The notes under the pieces were generated by a model. The model saw only the letters and a program-made list of their open reading frames with translations, was not told the DNA's origin and made no database searches. The translations under genes were made by a program, and so were the position numbers. Of a stretch of 64,000 bases of DNA, positions 10,256-21,609 are shown in pieces. This stretch comes from Odontocerum albicorne. Its lineage: Eukaryota; Arthropoda; Insecta; Trichoptera; Odontoceridae. Location: NCBI GenBank assembly GCA_949825065.1, contig OX463859.1:9705850-9769849 (forward strand), written 5' to 3'. Position 1 is the first letter of the stretch, and each line of letters starts with the position of its first letter.

Positions 10256-10535
10256 AGTTACCTTTTTTTTTTTTATTAACATCATAATATTATGAAACAT
10301 TTTAAAATTTCGGGTATTTTTTTGTTCCACTCTTGGTATACAAGTTTCATTATTATTGATCGAAACTTTTAACCCAAAAAAGAGTAAACAGTTATGTGGT
10401 TGTATTGGAAAAATATATGATAATTTAGTGTGTTATAAAACAGCATCTTAGTATCGAATTGCTCTCTTGATGATCAACTGAAGAGTCACTTAAGGAGTAC
10501 ATCAGCAGCTGTTGCAAAACTCATGTCACAAATGT
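10256..10535. other. Intronic stretch, nothing recognised
   Basis: AT-rich start, then mixed composition. No frame or family seen. Confidence 0.5.
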
Positions 10536-11010
10536 CATGTCACAAATGTCTAAATCATAGACAGCCAAAATTCATCCTATATGGGAAGTAATGGCTGGTG
10601 AGCAGAGGAAATGGTATAAGGACAGTATTTAGGAGTCGCTGACTTTGTGCGGGATGTCTGAGGGCTGGACGCAGGTGGCTCGGAATTGTGCGAGGTGGAG
10701 TTCTCGAGCTGATGTTGCCGCAACAGGTAGACCTATGTCAGCATGCTGTGAACTACCCACTGGAGTGATCATGTCACAAATGTTTCATAGATTCCCAAAA
10801 TTCGTCCAATATGAGAAGGATTGGGCAAGCGAATGGTCGGTGGGCAGAGGAAACTGTATAGGAACAGTCTTTAGGAGCCGCTGACTTTGTACGGGGTGTC
10901 TGAGGGCTGGGCGCAGGTGGCTCATAATTGTGGGAGGTGGAGTTCTTGAATTGATTTTGCCTCAACAGCTAGACATATAAGATACAGTCAGCATGCTGTG
11001 ATCGTGTGCC
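10536..11010. repeat. Tandem duplication, about 234 bp x 2, G-rich
   Basis: Starting at catgtcacaaatgt, the block recurs at 10770. Both copies contain gagcagagga-like or gggcagagga sequence, tttaggag(t/c)cgctgacttt, tgtctgagggctgg and gtcagcatgctgtga. GC content is higher than the surroundings. It looks like part of a decayed retroelement, but no motif decides the family. Open frames on both strands across it are short and shared by neither copy. Confidence 0.7.
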
Positions 11011-11360
11011 AGCTTGGCCAGGAGGCTCAGCAGGATGTGCATGTCTGTGACACCAGTGATAGGGAATGTGTATCTAGTATTAGGCTGTTCTCTCACAGAA
11101 GATCACACAACATACGTAGAGAAGCAACTCGAGATTGACAAGGGGATCGTCGACTAAAAGTTCCAGCAGCAACAATGTTAAAGTATAACAACATTTACAA
11201 CGTTAAAAATTAGTACAATGCAAAACATATATGGTGTATGAAATCACGAAATAAAACACTGGAAAAAAATACTCAAAATTGTTTATGAATGATAAAGAAA
11301 TGTAGAAATTATTAGATTTCTAAATCCTTAGGTGACTTTTAATATTGAAGAGCTGACATA

Positions 11361-12278
11361 ATACCGTGATCAAAAAGTTTTAGGACTTTATTCATAAAAT
11401 CGAAAATACAAGTTTAGTCATCAAAATCGATATGGTCCCCTTCAAAGTACTCCCCATCGACTGCAACGCACTTACGCCAGCGCTTGATAATTGGATCGAC
11501 GATTGCCTCGAAACATCGCTGATGCTCAATTTTCGGTATATCCATCAGAACTGTCTTCGATTTTTTCATGATATCCTCTCGGGCGCTGTAACGCATTCCG
11601 CAAAGCGGTTTTTTAAGTCGGTTGAACAGGAAAAAGTTGCAGGGATCAGGTGAATTCGAAGGCTGCTGGATAGTATTCGTGTTGTTTTTGGTCAATAACT
11701 CGTGGAAGTCATGTCTTTCGCGATTCAATGCGGTCCTTTTTTTGCATGAAATTGAGGTGTTTCGGCACCAGTTTTGCAGCAACACGTCTGAGGCCCAAAT
11801 CACTAACCAAAATGTCTTGAGCGGATCCATAAGCGATATTCAAATCCTCTGCCAGCTCTCTAATGGTCAATTTGCGGTTTTCGGCCAACATTTCTTTGAT
11901 TTAATCTATGTTTTCGTCGGTTTTCGACTGCCACTGTGTTAGTCATCCTCGACCGACTCACGACCACTTCTGAAGCGTTCGTGCCACCGAAAAACACTTC
12001 TCCAACATTTCCAAGGTCTGCGGACCGTTAAATCCGCTTTTCACACAAAATTTAATGCGAACTCGATGCCATTTTCAAACTTGTAAAAAATCGAAAACTC
12101 GCACAAAGGTAAATGTACTCAGTACAGCGTAACTTTTACAAATGTCAAGCTATGACGCTGAAATTTGGAGGGAAGTATCAATGATAGATGTGGTAACCTA
12201 ACAAAGAAAAAAGAATTCCAATCGGGTGACTGACAGCGTCACACGGTGGCCGGTCCTAAAACTTTTTGATCAAGCTAG
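11361..12278 (-). mobile_element. Mariner deletion derivative, copy 1
   Basis: A 918-bp element with TA on both sides and inverted ends sharing tgatcaaaaagttttagga. Its transposase lies on the - strand. N-terminal pieces (REL AEDLNIAYGSAQDI, LGLRRVAAKLVPKHLNF) are followed directly by C-terminal pieces (PSNSPDP--FFLFNRLKKP, RWRKCVAVDGEYFEGDHIDF). The central part, with the first two catalytic aspartates, is absent. Frameshifts add to the decay. The sister copy at 27513 has the same internal deletion. Confidence 0.85.
11414..12060 (-). pseudogene. Mariner transposase, centrally deleted
   Basis: Reading from about 12060 down to 11414, the fragments are: a helix-turn-helix region (KLTIRELAEDLNIAYGSAQD), a WVPK-equivalent KLVPKHLNFMQKK, then a jump into HELLTKNNTNTIQQPSNSPD and the terminal YFEGDHIDFDD. 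Normal members of this group have about 340 residues with DD-E/D catalysis. Only the third acidic position can remain. No product would be active; it could at most be mobilised in trans. Confidence 0.75.
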
Positions 12279-12295
12279 TATCATCATGATGAAAA

Positions 12296-12990
12296 TGCGC
12301 CTAGTTAAGTCTCTCATTTACGCAATATTCATGTATAGCATGCATGTTGGACTCTGAGAGCAAGTGAGAGACGTAGAATAGATGCATTTGAAATGTGATC
12401 CCGGAGAAGGATGTTAGGAATTCCATAGACAGCAAGGCGAAATGATTCCTCCACTCTCGAAGAACCGACAGATTGTCGACAATATGCCTTCAACAAGTCT
12501 TCTGATTTTTTGGGCACATTACTCGTGGCCATGGAGAGTTTGGGTAGGTTTGTGGTTACTGGCGGTTATCGACGGCACAAGAGGTAGAATCTCAATGCGT
12601 TGTACTGACCAAGTGAGAGATGTAACTGGACTACTTGAACAACTGCCTTCAGAGCCGCGGAGTGCACGGATGAATGGAAAGGAGTCTTGAGAGGTTATCA
12701 TGGGAGTCACGATGCTCAGTCATGAAATGCACGACAGGATAGATGGATATGCTAGATAACCATGTATCACTCTTATTAGTGACATTGGTGTCCTTTAACC
12801 TCTCTTATTTCTGTTGAGTTAATTAGGAAGCGTTCTTGAAATGATCGTTATGATCAGGAAACAGTGCTATATCTTAAATACAAAGAACTTAAGAAACCTC
12901 TTGTTTGACTCTATGCCATCAGAATGCCAACACTCCAAAAGAATGGGAGTCACAATGCTCAGTCATGAGCTACACGACAGGATGATGAGA
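12296..12990 (+). repeat. RTE-like LINE 3' relic with tail
   Basis: Translation across frames resembles an RTE-type pol end: LVKSLIYAIFMYSMHVGL (compare LVKSLVFPIFLYGAETW), DAFEM-like codons, a FGHI-like FWAH, DGTRGRISMRCTDQVRDVTG, then gggagtcacgatgctcagtc and cacgacaggat in the 3' region. The 3' signature recurs at 12947-12990 and again near 20890. Confidence 0.65.
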
Positions 12991-12999
12991 TAGTTTCTG

Positions 13000-13439
13000 G
13001 TACCCTCTGTATTTGGATAAGTTATCGTCATTGAACCTAAAATTACTTTAAATAAATAAAGAAAGGTTTTATTAAGCAATTTTATATTATAAATGAGTTT
13101 TATGTTATAATAAAGCAATTTTATGTTATAAAACTAAAACAAAAAGGTTTGTGCTGTTACAAAAGATTCATTAGAAACTATAATGTTTTTATGTTATCTT
13201 TATAATACCGTGTTATTAAAAATGGATCTAATGTATGTGAGAGATAGTAATCATTTATTGATTGAATAAATTTTATCTTTGATTGAGTGTATGTAATCTT
13301 TACGTGACCCTTTACGAGTAAAATATTAATGCCACTGGAGCTCTTGATAACATAGCTAATAGACTTATAAAAATTAGTAATAATTATAATAGAAGATTTA
13401 ATGATAAGAATAACTTACACTGTCCAACATATATACATA
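13000..13439. other. AT-rich intron, nothing recognised
   Basis: Low-complexity A/T with several short ttatattataaa repeats. No coding sequence. Confidence 0.6.
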
Positions 13440-14257
13440 ACATAATGCTTTTACCTGTCGGGATAGGCAGAGAGGACAGCGTGCCGTACTTTCAGAATAT
13501 CATTCCTTGATCCAACCATACTTTCCTCATTTCAGAATATCATTCTTCTTATCCTTATTTCAGAATATCATTCCTTGATCCAACCATACTTTCCTCATTT
13601 CAGAATATCATTCTCCTTATCCTTATTTCAGTATATCATTCCTTTATCCAACCATACTTTCCTCATTTCAGAATATCATTCTCCTTATCCTTATTTCAGT
13701 ATATCATTCCTTGATCCAACCATACTTTCCTCATTTCAGAATATCATTCTCCTTATCCTTATTTCAGAATATCATTCCTTGATCCAACCATACTTTCCTC
13801 ATTTCAGAATATCATTCTCCTTATCCTTATTTCAGTATATCATTCCTTGATCCAACCATACTTTCCTCATTTCAGAATATCATTCTCCTTATCCTTATTT
13901 CAGAATATCATTCCTTGATCCAACCATACTTTCCTCATTTCAGAATATCATTCTCCTTATCCTTATTTCAGTATATCATTCCTTGATCCAACCATACTTT
14001 CCTCATTTCAGAATATCATTCTCCTTATCCTTATTTCAGTATATCATTCCTTGATCCAACCATACTTTCCTCATTTCAGAATATCATTCTCCTTATCCTT
14101 ATTTCAGAATATCATTCCTTGATCCAACCATACTTTCCTCATTTCAGAATATCATTCTCCTTATCCTTATTTCAGTATATCATTCCTTGATCCAACCATA
14201 CTTTCCTCATTTCAGAATATCATTCTCCTTATCCTTATTTCAGAATATCATTCCTTG
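13440..14257 (-). repeat. 68-bp tandem array seeded in a LINE-A end
   Basis: Eleven periods of exactly 68 bp can be followed by the word cattcc at 13501, 13569, 13637 and so on to 14249. Units alternate between cagaatatca and cagtatatca. Left of the array (13440-13490) is a LINE-A tail in antisense. The complement of the unit contains aggaaagtatggttggatca followed by a-gg-aatgatattctgaaa, which is the LINE-A codons for RKVWLDQ-NDILK. Each unit holds two versions of the gaatgatattctgaaa part. An open frame over the array is a by-product of the period. Confidence 0.9.
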
Positions 14258-15109
14258 AAACGGAGTCACCTTACATAAAAATGTCAGGTGACTGTCCTTC
14301 TGGTGTTCTTTTTATTTTCTGTCGCACTAAAAATCTGTCCAATGACTGTTTCTTTTTGCCTGTATTTAAAATTTTAAAACAATGTTTCTTTTTGCCTGTA
14401 TTTAAAATTTTCCAAAGTGAGACGTGGCATTTTCATTGAAAATGTATGTTCAAGAACCGAATTAAAACGATTCGTTCGAGAACCGAGATTCCACCGTAGT
14501 CGGTTTAAAAAAAGCAGTAGTTTTTACAGGCAGCTAATAATTTTCTATTCTTTTTATGAGTCCAAAAAACCTGTCATAATTTATATAGACAATTTTCAGA
14601 AAAAAAATTGCTCAGTTTGACAAAGAATCAAAATTAGATTTAACCATTTCTTATTATATTTGTTTCATAGACATATTTTCCATTACTGAATTATATAGAT
14701 TTTTTTTAACAAAAAAACTACCTAATAATCAGTTGTTATTTTTTAACAATAAAACAATGTTCACATCATTAGTAAAATTGCCACGCTACTATTGCAACGC
14801 AACTACCTCATGTAACTGTTTCATTATCACGATAGTGAGCTATAGAATAGTGCAATAAAGCTTGGATTTGTACGCGAATCTTTCATGACAAAATATTTTA
14901 TATTGTGAATAGTTTTAAAATGACTGATAAGAAATCGTGCATCTTGCATATTTATTTTGTTTTAGTTGGCACATAATATACATGATTTATATTTATTCCA
15001 AGAATTCTACACATTTAGTCTCATTTCATCTGCTTATGTAAATATGGATTGTGTCTGGATAACATTTTCTTAGATTAAATTTAGTAGTAACATCCATCAT
15101 TACAACAGA
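14258..15109. other. Intronic stretch, nothing firm
   Basis: Includes a small direct repeat (tgtttctttttgcctgtatt at about 14347 and 14382). Otherwise AT-rich. A 67-residue open frame at 14417 has no recognisable features. Confidence 0.5.
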
Positions 15110-15600
15110 TGGAGAGGTGGTCTAGGACGTAAAAAAGACTCGAACAAAACGAAGTTATGTGTGACAGAAGACTGACTACCAATAAAACTTAAGAGCAAGA
15201 TCTACAAGACGGTGATCAGGCCCGCTTTACTATTGTATATGGAATTGAGTCTTGGCCTCTAAAGAAAAACGGGGAACAACTGCTTCATGTCACGGAGATG
15301 CGCATGCTATGGTGGTCACTAGATTGGATAAGATCCGAAACAAACAATCCAGATATTCAATGTGGCGCCAATAGCAGATAAATCCCTAGAAGCACGACTA
15401 TGCTGGTATGGACATAAAGAATGGTGAGATGAAAGGTCTATGTTAAAGACAGTCACAAATTGGGAACTCCCAAATACACACAGGGAGCCTACATAAAAAA
15501 GTGAAGGAGGACATGACGAAACTCTGACTATCTCCGAGTGATTGTCAAGATAGAGAGAGCTGGAGGAAAAAGAGATGCTCACTCACGGACTACGACGTGA
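15110..15600 (+). repeat. RTE-like LINE 3' coding relic
   Basis: Sister of 5825-6330: SKIYKTVIRPALLLYMELSL-like codons, a KNGEQLLHVTEMRMLWWSL stretch, ARLCWYGH, MLKTVTNWELPN and a GG-DM region, broken by many shifts. Confidence 0.65.
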
Positions 15601-16095
15601 ACGTAAATCACATCCACCCCAGGCCGAAACAAATGCTTCGAACCACCCTCCGACCCCCTATTCGGAACGGTAGACGCCGAATTGTGTCCATTGCACATGT
15701 ATTATAAAATATCTATTATACCCCCATATTTATCTATGTAAAACTATTTTTTCTTAAGTCACAGTGCTCTCCCCCACCCCCATCTTCGTAATATATTTAT
15801 AAATATTCAAATATCTATGTCTATGTATACATCACTATCCTTTCTCTCTCTGTATTCATATTTATCAACGCTCGTGACATATAAAATATAAGTATATTAA
15901 TATGTAACCTATATGTATCCATAACTTTAATGTATGTACCAAATTCTATCCCTCCTCTCTATAAAAACTTTTATAACACCCCCACCAAACAACCCAAAAA
16001 ATAAATTTCCCAAGTCCGTTCTACACGCCCGATGAAGGAGTAAGGTGTCCGAAAATCGGACCGACACTCCGAGCAAATCATCAACTAGAGGAAAA
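15601..16095 (+). other. Unknown AT-rich segment ending in a PLE-like 3' motif
   Basis: Mostly pyrimidine- and A/T-rich with no ORF. Near the right end, ccgatgaaggag (about 16029-16040), then gtgtccgaaaatcggac, resembles the structured 3' region of Penelope-like elements. No GIY-YIG coding sequence is seen upstream, so the assignment is weak. Confidence 0.3.
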
Positions 16096-16149
16096 AGATC
16101 CAAACAGCCGAAATAGCCAAATAGATAGGATAAGACTGTAGAAAGTTTC

Positions 16150-16445
16150 TTAAAATATCAAGTTGTACCTTGAAAAGCCAACTTTATAAGATATTACTAA
16201 GACCTGTGCTAATTTCTGCAGTGGAGGTATGGATACTTACGCTGGATGAAAGAGTTCCCGATACCTTTGAAAGAAAGATTCTCTACAGAATATATGGCCC
16301 AATTTATAACAATGGCGAATTGCGACAAATGTAGATGTTTAACGACTGGCTCTACGACAAATGTAGATGTTTAACGACTGGCTCTACGACAAATGTAAAT
16401 GTTTAACGACTGGCTCTACGATAAATGTAGATGTTTAACGACTAG
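16150..16445 (+). repeat. RTE-like relic with a 32-bp tandem run
   Basis: The part at 16150-16330 reads KILLRPVLISAVEVWILTLD, ERVPDTFERKILYRIYGPI, as in 26195-26645. At 16322-16445 a 32-bp unit (gacaaatgtagatg, tttaacgactgg, ctctac) is repeated four times starting at 16324, 16356, 16388 and 16420. Confidence 0.75.
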
Positions 16446-16739
16446 TGTGTATTTGTTTAGCAATAATTACAAAAATCGCATGTGGACGAGATGGTAGAGC
16501 AGACCCCTACAATTAATGGTCAAGATTGATAAAAACAGATGGCAGTTTAAAATTCGAACTGTCGCAGTACAAAAAAAAAAGTGGTTGTTATCTCCGATTC
16601 ACGCTGTCACTGCAGTCGTTGCTGAAATGAGATTGTAGTCTCTCACTTTTAATGAGTGAAGCACTCTTGATTGTGATTCAAGCCTCCCACATGAAATGTG
16701 TTAAATGTTATTTAATTGATAATATAATATTAGATCATT

Positions 16740-16935
16740 TTTATTCATTTATTTACATGACAAATATGAATACATCATTTATGAAAAACAAGTCAAACAA
16801 AATGTAAAAACAGGTAATTTAAAATGGACACTCAATTTATATAGATTTGGGTTTGCTGCCTTTCTTTGTTATGTCCCCAGTAAACTAGGCTTTTGCCTGT
16901 ATCTTACTGAGGCCATATAAAAATAGGTTGATGAT
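16740..16935 (+). repeat. Dispersed repeat R1, copy 3
   Basis: Near-complete R1: tttatttacatgacaaatat start, ccccagtaaactaggctttt, tgcctgtatcttactgaggc, catataaaaat. This copy shows the ancestral single end from which the 35-bp array derives. Confidence 0.8.
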
Positions 16936-17340
16936 TTTTATCGATTGTTAATTATTTAATACCTCTATCACAAACTCATCAATTTGATAAGTTATGAGAC
17001 TCAATTATGCACCACGTGAGTCAATCCATGGTATACTTCATCTAAAAAATAAATAAATACATTTCAGATAAGTCAAAAGTCCATCTCACATGTCTCGTAT
17101 ACAATCATCAAAAACACACCACATTTAAAAATTCACACAAATTCTTAGTAAAAGTTACCCCTCCAACGTGTTCCTCGCGGGAAGCACAAACAAGCGGAAG
17201 CCTGTGATCTGGCGACAATCCAAGTTTCAAATCTCCTTAAGAGTAATGACTATTATTTATTATCAGAAAATTACTTGAATGTCATGTTTACATGGTGTTG
17301 TAATCAAATATCAGTGGTTCTAAACAAAATACGCGTTTAA
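16936..17340. other. Intronic stretch, nothing recognised
   Basis: AT-rich. Possibly the continuation of R1 (compare 8950-9125, which also follows an R1 end and has related ctcatca and caatcatca words), but similarity is weak. Confidence 0.4.
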
Positions 17341-17349
17341 ACTTAGAAA

Positions 17350-17690
17350 TTAAAAAATGCCGAAATTGTGCCACGCACAGGATTCATGGAATTTGATTTT
17401 TAACGCGGTGTACAGGTTAAGATCAAACTCCTGTCGTAATAACGTTTTAACGCTTCGTTTTAACGCTTCCATGCACTGCCTCAATTTTTCGCACCCTTTT
17501 GTTTTTATTGAATTTGGTATCTTATGTATGTCATGGGGGTCTGATAGATTGCCTTCGGGCAAAATATGTTCTAATTCTAGGAATGGTGAAAATTTGATCA
17601 GTTGCCATGATGTGTTTTTGCTGAGTTGGTTTTTTCTTCTTCGTGATAGTGTCAGAGAATGGATTTGAAGTATGAGTTGGCTATGTTAAA
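17350..17690 (-). CDS. Unrecognised open frame fragment
   Basis: The - strand is open from about 17680 to the stop at 17350. There is an ATG at 17562 (MPEGNLSDPHDIHKIPNSIK), preceded in frame by SWQLIKFSPFLELEHIL. Composition is varied (W, C, H, K/R-rich helix-like C-terminus EALKRSVKTLLRQEF) and less AT-biased than its surroundings, which is why I list it. No domain is recognised. It could be an exon of an antisense gene, a pseudogene fragment, or part of an unknown transposon. Confidence 0.25.
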
Positions 17691-18180
17691 GACCCTATAC
17701 TCTCCAAAGAATTCCGCTGTGGGATACTTGGCAGAAAGTTTATTAATTATTTTTGTGATTAGTTTTTGGTAAACCTTAACTAATCATGTTATAGATATAA
17801 ATAATTATAAAGTATTATTTATATCTGTTACATAATGACTGATAAAAATAAGTTCTGATTGAACTTGTGTGTTGAAATTCAAATATACCCGATGGTCAAG
17901 GAAACACAGTACAGTAAAAATCTTACTTTGCCTTGTCTTACACAATACTTGATTGCGTGTCTCTTATTATCTGGTCTAGACAGCATCCATCTCGCTGTGA
18001 CGCCCGCTCCATTGCCATTATGCAATTCAGTCATTATCCAATCAGGAGTTCTGTTTGTGTAATTGGCATATCTAAAATAAACCCCGGACTACTTTTGTCG
18101 ATCACAAAAAACTAAGAAACTTTAATAATAATAAGTATCTCGTTTATTGAAAATAGACGTAGATATGGAAAATTAATGCT
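17691..18180. other. Intronic stretch, nothing recognised
   Basis: AT-rich; overlapping short frames near 17860-18115 have no features that suggest coding. Confidence 0.5.
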
Positions 18181-18184
18181 TTAA

Positions 18185-18815
18185 CCCTTCCTTCCCTGTG
18201 ATGTGTAACTAGTACACATTGCTTCTAAAAACTTTAATATCTCTATAAATATAATAAATACTGGGTTCAGATTTTAGGTATTCCTCCGTAATACATTTAC
18301 GCATTGAATGAAAAAAATAATATTAATAATAATGAGCACTTATCGGCCACATCATAGATATTTTGTGAAAATCGGCAATAAATTCACCAATACAATCAAA
18401 TGTGTGCTAGTGTGTGACGTAGGTTTATTCATTCTAAAAATCGCTATGGATGAGGAAGCGACGCTATTCACGTCTCACTCTACTTCGGTATATGGGAACG
18501 CAAGAAATAGAATCTCAGTTTGCAGTTGTGTTTCTTCCTTCGAGGTATAACATACAGTATTAGTCCGTCTCAGTCACTCTAGCGCATTCATCTGAGATGG
18601 TCTTTTTGCCCATTTTGTGAACGTCGGCCGATGTTTTTTTCATGGTTTCAGCAATTAAATTTGAACTTTTATCACTTTTAACTTCAAATATAATTAATCT
18701 AAGTGATTGGCTATGAATATTCTTATTTTTCCGATTTTAAATTGCTCATTTTTATATGTGTATTGAATACACATCACCGGAACAGGTGGATTTTTTTAGC
18801 ACAGGAAGCGAAAGG
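18185..18815. mobile_element. TTAA MITE, family B copy 1 (piggyBac type)
   Basis: 631 bp between TTAA at 18181-18184 and TTAA at 18816-18819. Ends are inverted: cccttccttccctgtg at the left and cacaggaagcgaaagg at the right. TTAA target duplication and CCC-starting ends are piggyBac hallmarks. No transposase is encoded; an 80-residue open frame inside is not recognised. Confidence 0.75.
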
Positions 18816-18821
18816 TTAAGA

Positions 18822-18945
18822 AGTGACTGAAAAAAATCTTAATTTCTAGTCAGTAATATAACGTGTTTCATTTCTCATTTTTCTTTCCTCTCCACCATCC
18901 CTTCCTTTTCCTTTGATTGATGATATCTCACTTTATATGAAAAGG
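18822..18945 (+). repeat. Jockey-like LINE 3' tail fragment
   Basis: It shares ctttcctctccaccatccct, tttcctttgattgat and the upstream gactgaaaaa-atcttaattt with the 3' end of the LINE relic at 31260-31345. It fills the space between the two family B MITEs. Confidence 0.65.
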
Positions 18946-18980
18946 AATGTTCTGGTGATTGTTTGTCTTTGTGGAGTTAA

Positions 18981-19602
18981 CCTTTCCTTCCCTGTGTTGG
19001 GTATCTTCTACACGTTGCTTCTAATAACCATCAATATCTCTATAAATATTATAAATACAAGGTTAAGATTTTAGGTATTCCTCCATAATATATTTACGCA
19101 TTGATTTAAAAAATAATATTAATAATAATCAGAATTTATCGACTACATCGAGGTGTTTTGTAAAGATCGAAAACAAATTCGCATTTAAACGCTGCGAGTG
19201 CCTCGTCTTGACGATAGGTGAATAGTATGCGGGAAGCGCGACACTATATTCGCATCTCACTCTTGCATACTAGACTGAATTGCGAGGAGCTGAATTGTCT
19301 CAACGTCGCAAGCATTAAGCGTAAGCGCCGGGGTATGCGACTGACGTTCCGCGCCACTAGTGGCTTTTAAGCTTGCAAATAGGTTAGACGTACGCCCGTT
19401 CCGTGAGTGTTGCCAGCTGGTTTTTTAATGTTTTCAGCAAATAAATCTCAATTATTATAATTTTTAACTTCAATTATAATTAATTAAGGGGATTATCTAT
19501 GAATGTTCTTATTTTTCCGATTTAAAATCGCTAATTTTTGATTGCGTACTCACTACCCAACACCGGAGCACGCGTATTATTTTTATCACCGTAAGGGAAG
19601 GG
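18981..19602. mobile_element. TTAA MITE, family B copy 2 (piggyBac type)
   Basis: 622 bp between TTAA at 18977-18980 and TTAA at 19603-19606, with ends cctttccttccctgtg and caccgtaagggaaggg. The interior matches copy 1 (ttttaggtattcctcc, atttacgcattga, aataatattaataataat) in the same orientation, and is diverged. Confidence 0.78.
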
Positions 19603-19612
19603 TTAATGAGCG

Positions 19613-19880
19613 TATACAAGTACAGTACTCGTGGTAAGTAATGCACATCAAGCTTAAGAAAGAGACTGTTGGCCATAATCAGCTAACTTCGGCTTTGTAG
19701 AGCATCGTCTCTGTCATTCATACACGTGTTCTGTCGCTATTTGTCAGTTGTTGTCAACTGGACAGTTAGCGCATTGTGCGACAGAGACGACGCTCTACAA
19801 AGCCGAAGTTAGCCGATTATGGCCGACAGTCTTTTTCTTAAGCCTGATGTGTATTACTTACCGCCGGGTACTTGTATATG
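19613..19880. mobile_element. Hairpin MITE with about 105-bp arms
   Basis: The left arm (tatacaagtac ... gccataatc, gctaacttcggctttgtaga, cgtctctgtc) is repeated in inverse on the right, with few mismatches, down to cttgtata. The loop is about 55 bp. It abuts family B copy 2. The TA at each tip may be a Tc1/mariner-type target site. No coding content. Confidence 0.75.
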
Positions 19881-20179
19881 TTTATGAATATCGTGGAGAT
19901 GGGTAATCAAATGAATGTTTTTTTGCGACCATGTAACTTTTTTATTTACTTTTGTCTCGTTGGTTAGAAGAGATTGCCGCCTGGCAATAAACCTGGTTTT
20001 GCAATGAAGTGTTCATTGCAAAAACAATTTGGCGGGTTTAATAAATAAATAGGAGTGGTGTAAATGTATCTTCTGGAAAAGTATCTGGTGTGTCAATGTA
20101 TGATACATAAACGTTTATAAGTCAAACGTTCTACCAACTCCATACCATAATGAATAGGTTTACATAAATACTCTTACAT

Positions 20180-20700
20180 ATTATCACGCCATTTCCTTCT
20201 TGGGGTAAGTAGAAAGAACAGAAGTCTAAGTTTTTCTATCTCCAAACACATCTTTCGCCTCTTCTACATCCATCCACCTTCTCATAGAACTCCTACGATT
20301 TCTTGGACATTCCAGATTTTCTTCTTTCTTTCACTTAATCCAAACGTACTTTTCTTGGCCTTCCTCTTTCACACCTTCCAGTAACATTTGCACTATTTAT
20401 TAGTATTGATAGTCTTTTTCATACATTTATTATACACGTCCAAATCATCTTAGAGTGCTCTTCATCATCTTACTGTACACATCAGCCTTAAGTTCACATT
20501 CATTTCTAATTCCTTTATTCCGTATTCAGTCATACATCACCCCATGTACACACATTTCTACACCATTTATTCAGCTCCTATTAGTATTTTTCTCCATCCA
20601 TGTTTCACTCCCATTCATCAAAGATGGTACCAAAATACTGTCATGGATTATTTTATCAGATTTCGATTCTGTCCAGTTCGATTATACATATTTTAGTAAC
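20180..20700 (-). repeat. LINE-A 3' coding end
   Basis: Antisense copy spanning from the GRPRKV-LD(Q) and SMRR-MDVEEAK region to the RRIHG-TMYDRI region. The complement is read in several frames. A SINE-T scrap (about 19960-20010, gttggttagaagagattgcc) precedes it. Confidence 0.7.
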
Positions 20701-20954
20701 CCATTGACCTTGTTTCCTATTGCTACACGCCATTCGATATATATTTTTAACTCTGCCATCTGAAAAATATCTATCAAAAGCAGAATTTCAGATTTAATGA
20801 TGTCATAATGCCATGAGTCAATCATGGTGGGTTTTTAGTATTTTTGAGATCATTAAAAATAAATAGTCTTAACAACTGTCCTTCGAACCGCGAGCTACAC
20901 GACAGGATGATGATGATGAAACATGAAAAATGTACTGTGTTATAATATATTTTC

Positions 20955-21050
20955 ATTGTATAGAGTACAATTTGGTGAGCTTATTGTCATATGCCAATCT
21001 TCCTATTGACCAGAAAGACGTCGTTATAAAGAGGCGTTTTTATGTATTTA
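20955..21050 (-). repeat. SINE-T 3' fragment
   Basis: tgtatagagtacaatttggt, gcttattgtcatatgccaat and a ccagaaagacg region are the antisense SINE-T body. Confidence 0.5.
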
Positions 21051-21295
21051 AATCTATTGATCAGGCTGCAAATATCTTATTGTTTTTTTAACCGTTATGG
21101 TAAACATTTACGATAACATTTACATAACAATTTTATATATGTAATATACAACAGTTTACATTGATAAGAACTTGTAAAAACAATAAAACATTTATATGTC
21201 ATTAGTTCACAAGCTTTTTATCTGTTATTTTAATATTAGTATTATTATTATCATTATAGACAATACATGACCTTAATATTGAGAAACGTAATCCA
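21051..21295. other. AT-rich spacer
   Basis: Only A/T-rich sequence and a short attattattat run; nothing else seen. Confidence 0.5.
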
Positions 21296-21484
21296 CACTG
21301 GAACTTCTCCACTCCAGTTTTCGTTGTATACAGTACACAACCTGGCGGATTTATTGCCACATGACAATCTTATAACAAAGCAGAAAAATGCTCGAAACAT
21401 TAATTAATAGGCAATCGACGTGAATTGAACCCGCAACCTCCGGGTCGAAAAATACGTGTCTTACCAACTAGGTCACGGAGGCCA
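21296..21484 (-). repeat. SINE-T, full head with A and B boxes
   Basis: Antisense copy: body at the left (cgttgtatacagtacacaac), then a well-kept head: gaattgaacccgcaacctcc (B box region) and accaactaggtcacggaggc (A box region). Like 254-490, it is tRNA-derived, not a tRNA gene. Confidence 0.75.
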
Positions 21485-21609
21485 TTGTGTATGTTTTATT
21501 TATTGTGTTGGTAGCTGTAGTCGGGTGGCTGACATACATGCTAAACAAGTAGATTCCCCAGGTTTGATTCCTGGCAAATTCACATTTGGGTTTGTTTTAT
21601 TCAGACTAT

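Noticed and set aside
10645..10965. Open frames on both strands in the G-rich duplication
   Set aside because: Not kept in the second copy and without domain similarity.
10536..11170. LTR retrotransposon end
   Set aside because: No TG..CA bounded repeat, primer-binding site, or gag/pol code nearby.
11432..11942. + strand open frames over the mariner derivative (also 27584-28169)
   Set aside because: The - strand carries the recognisable transposase pieces; the + frames are their complements.
13575..13850. 91-residue open frame of repeated IQPYFPHFRISF units
   Set aside because: Product of a 68-bp period; the other frames are similar and the source is LINE coding DNA read in the wrong direction.
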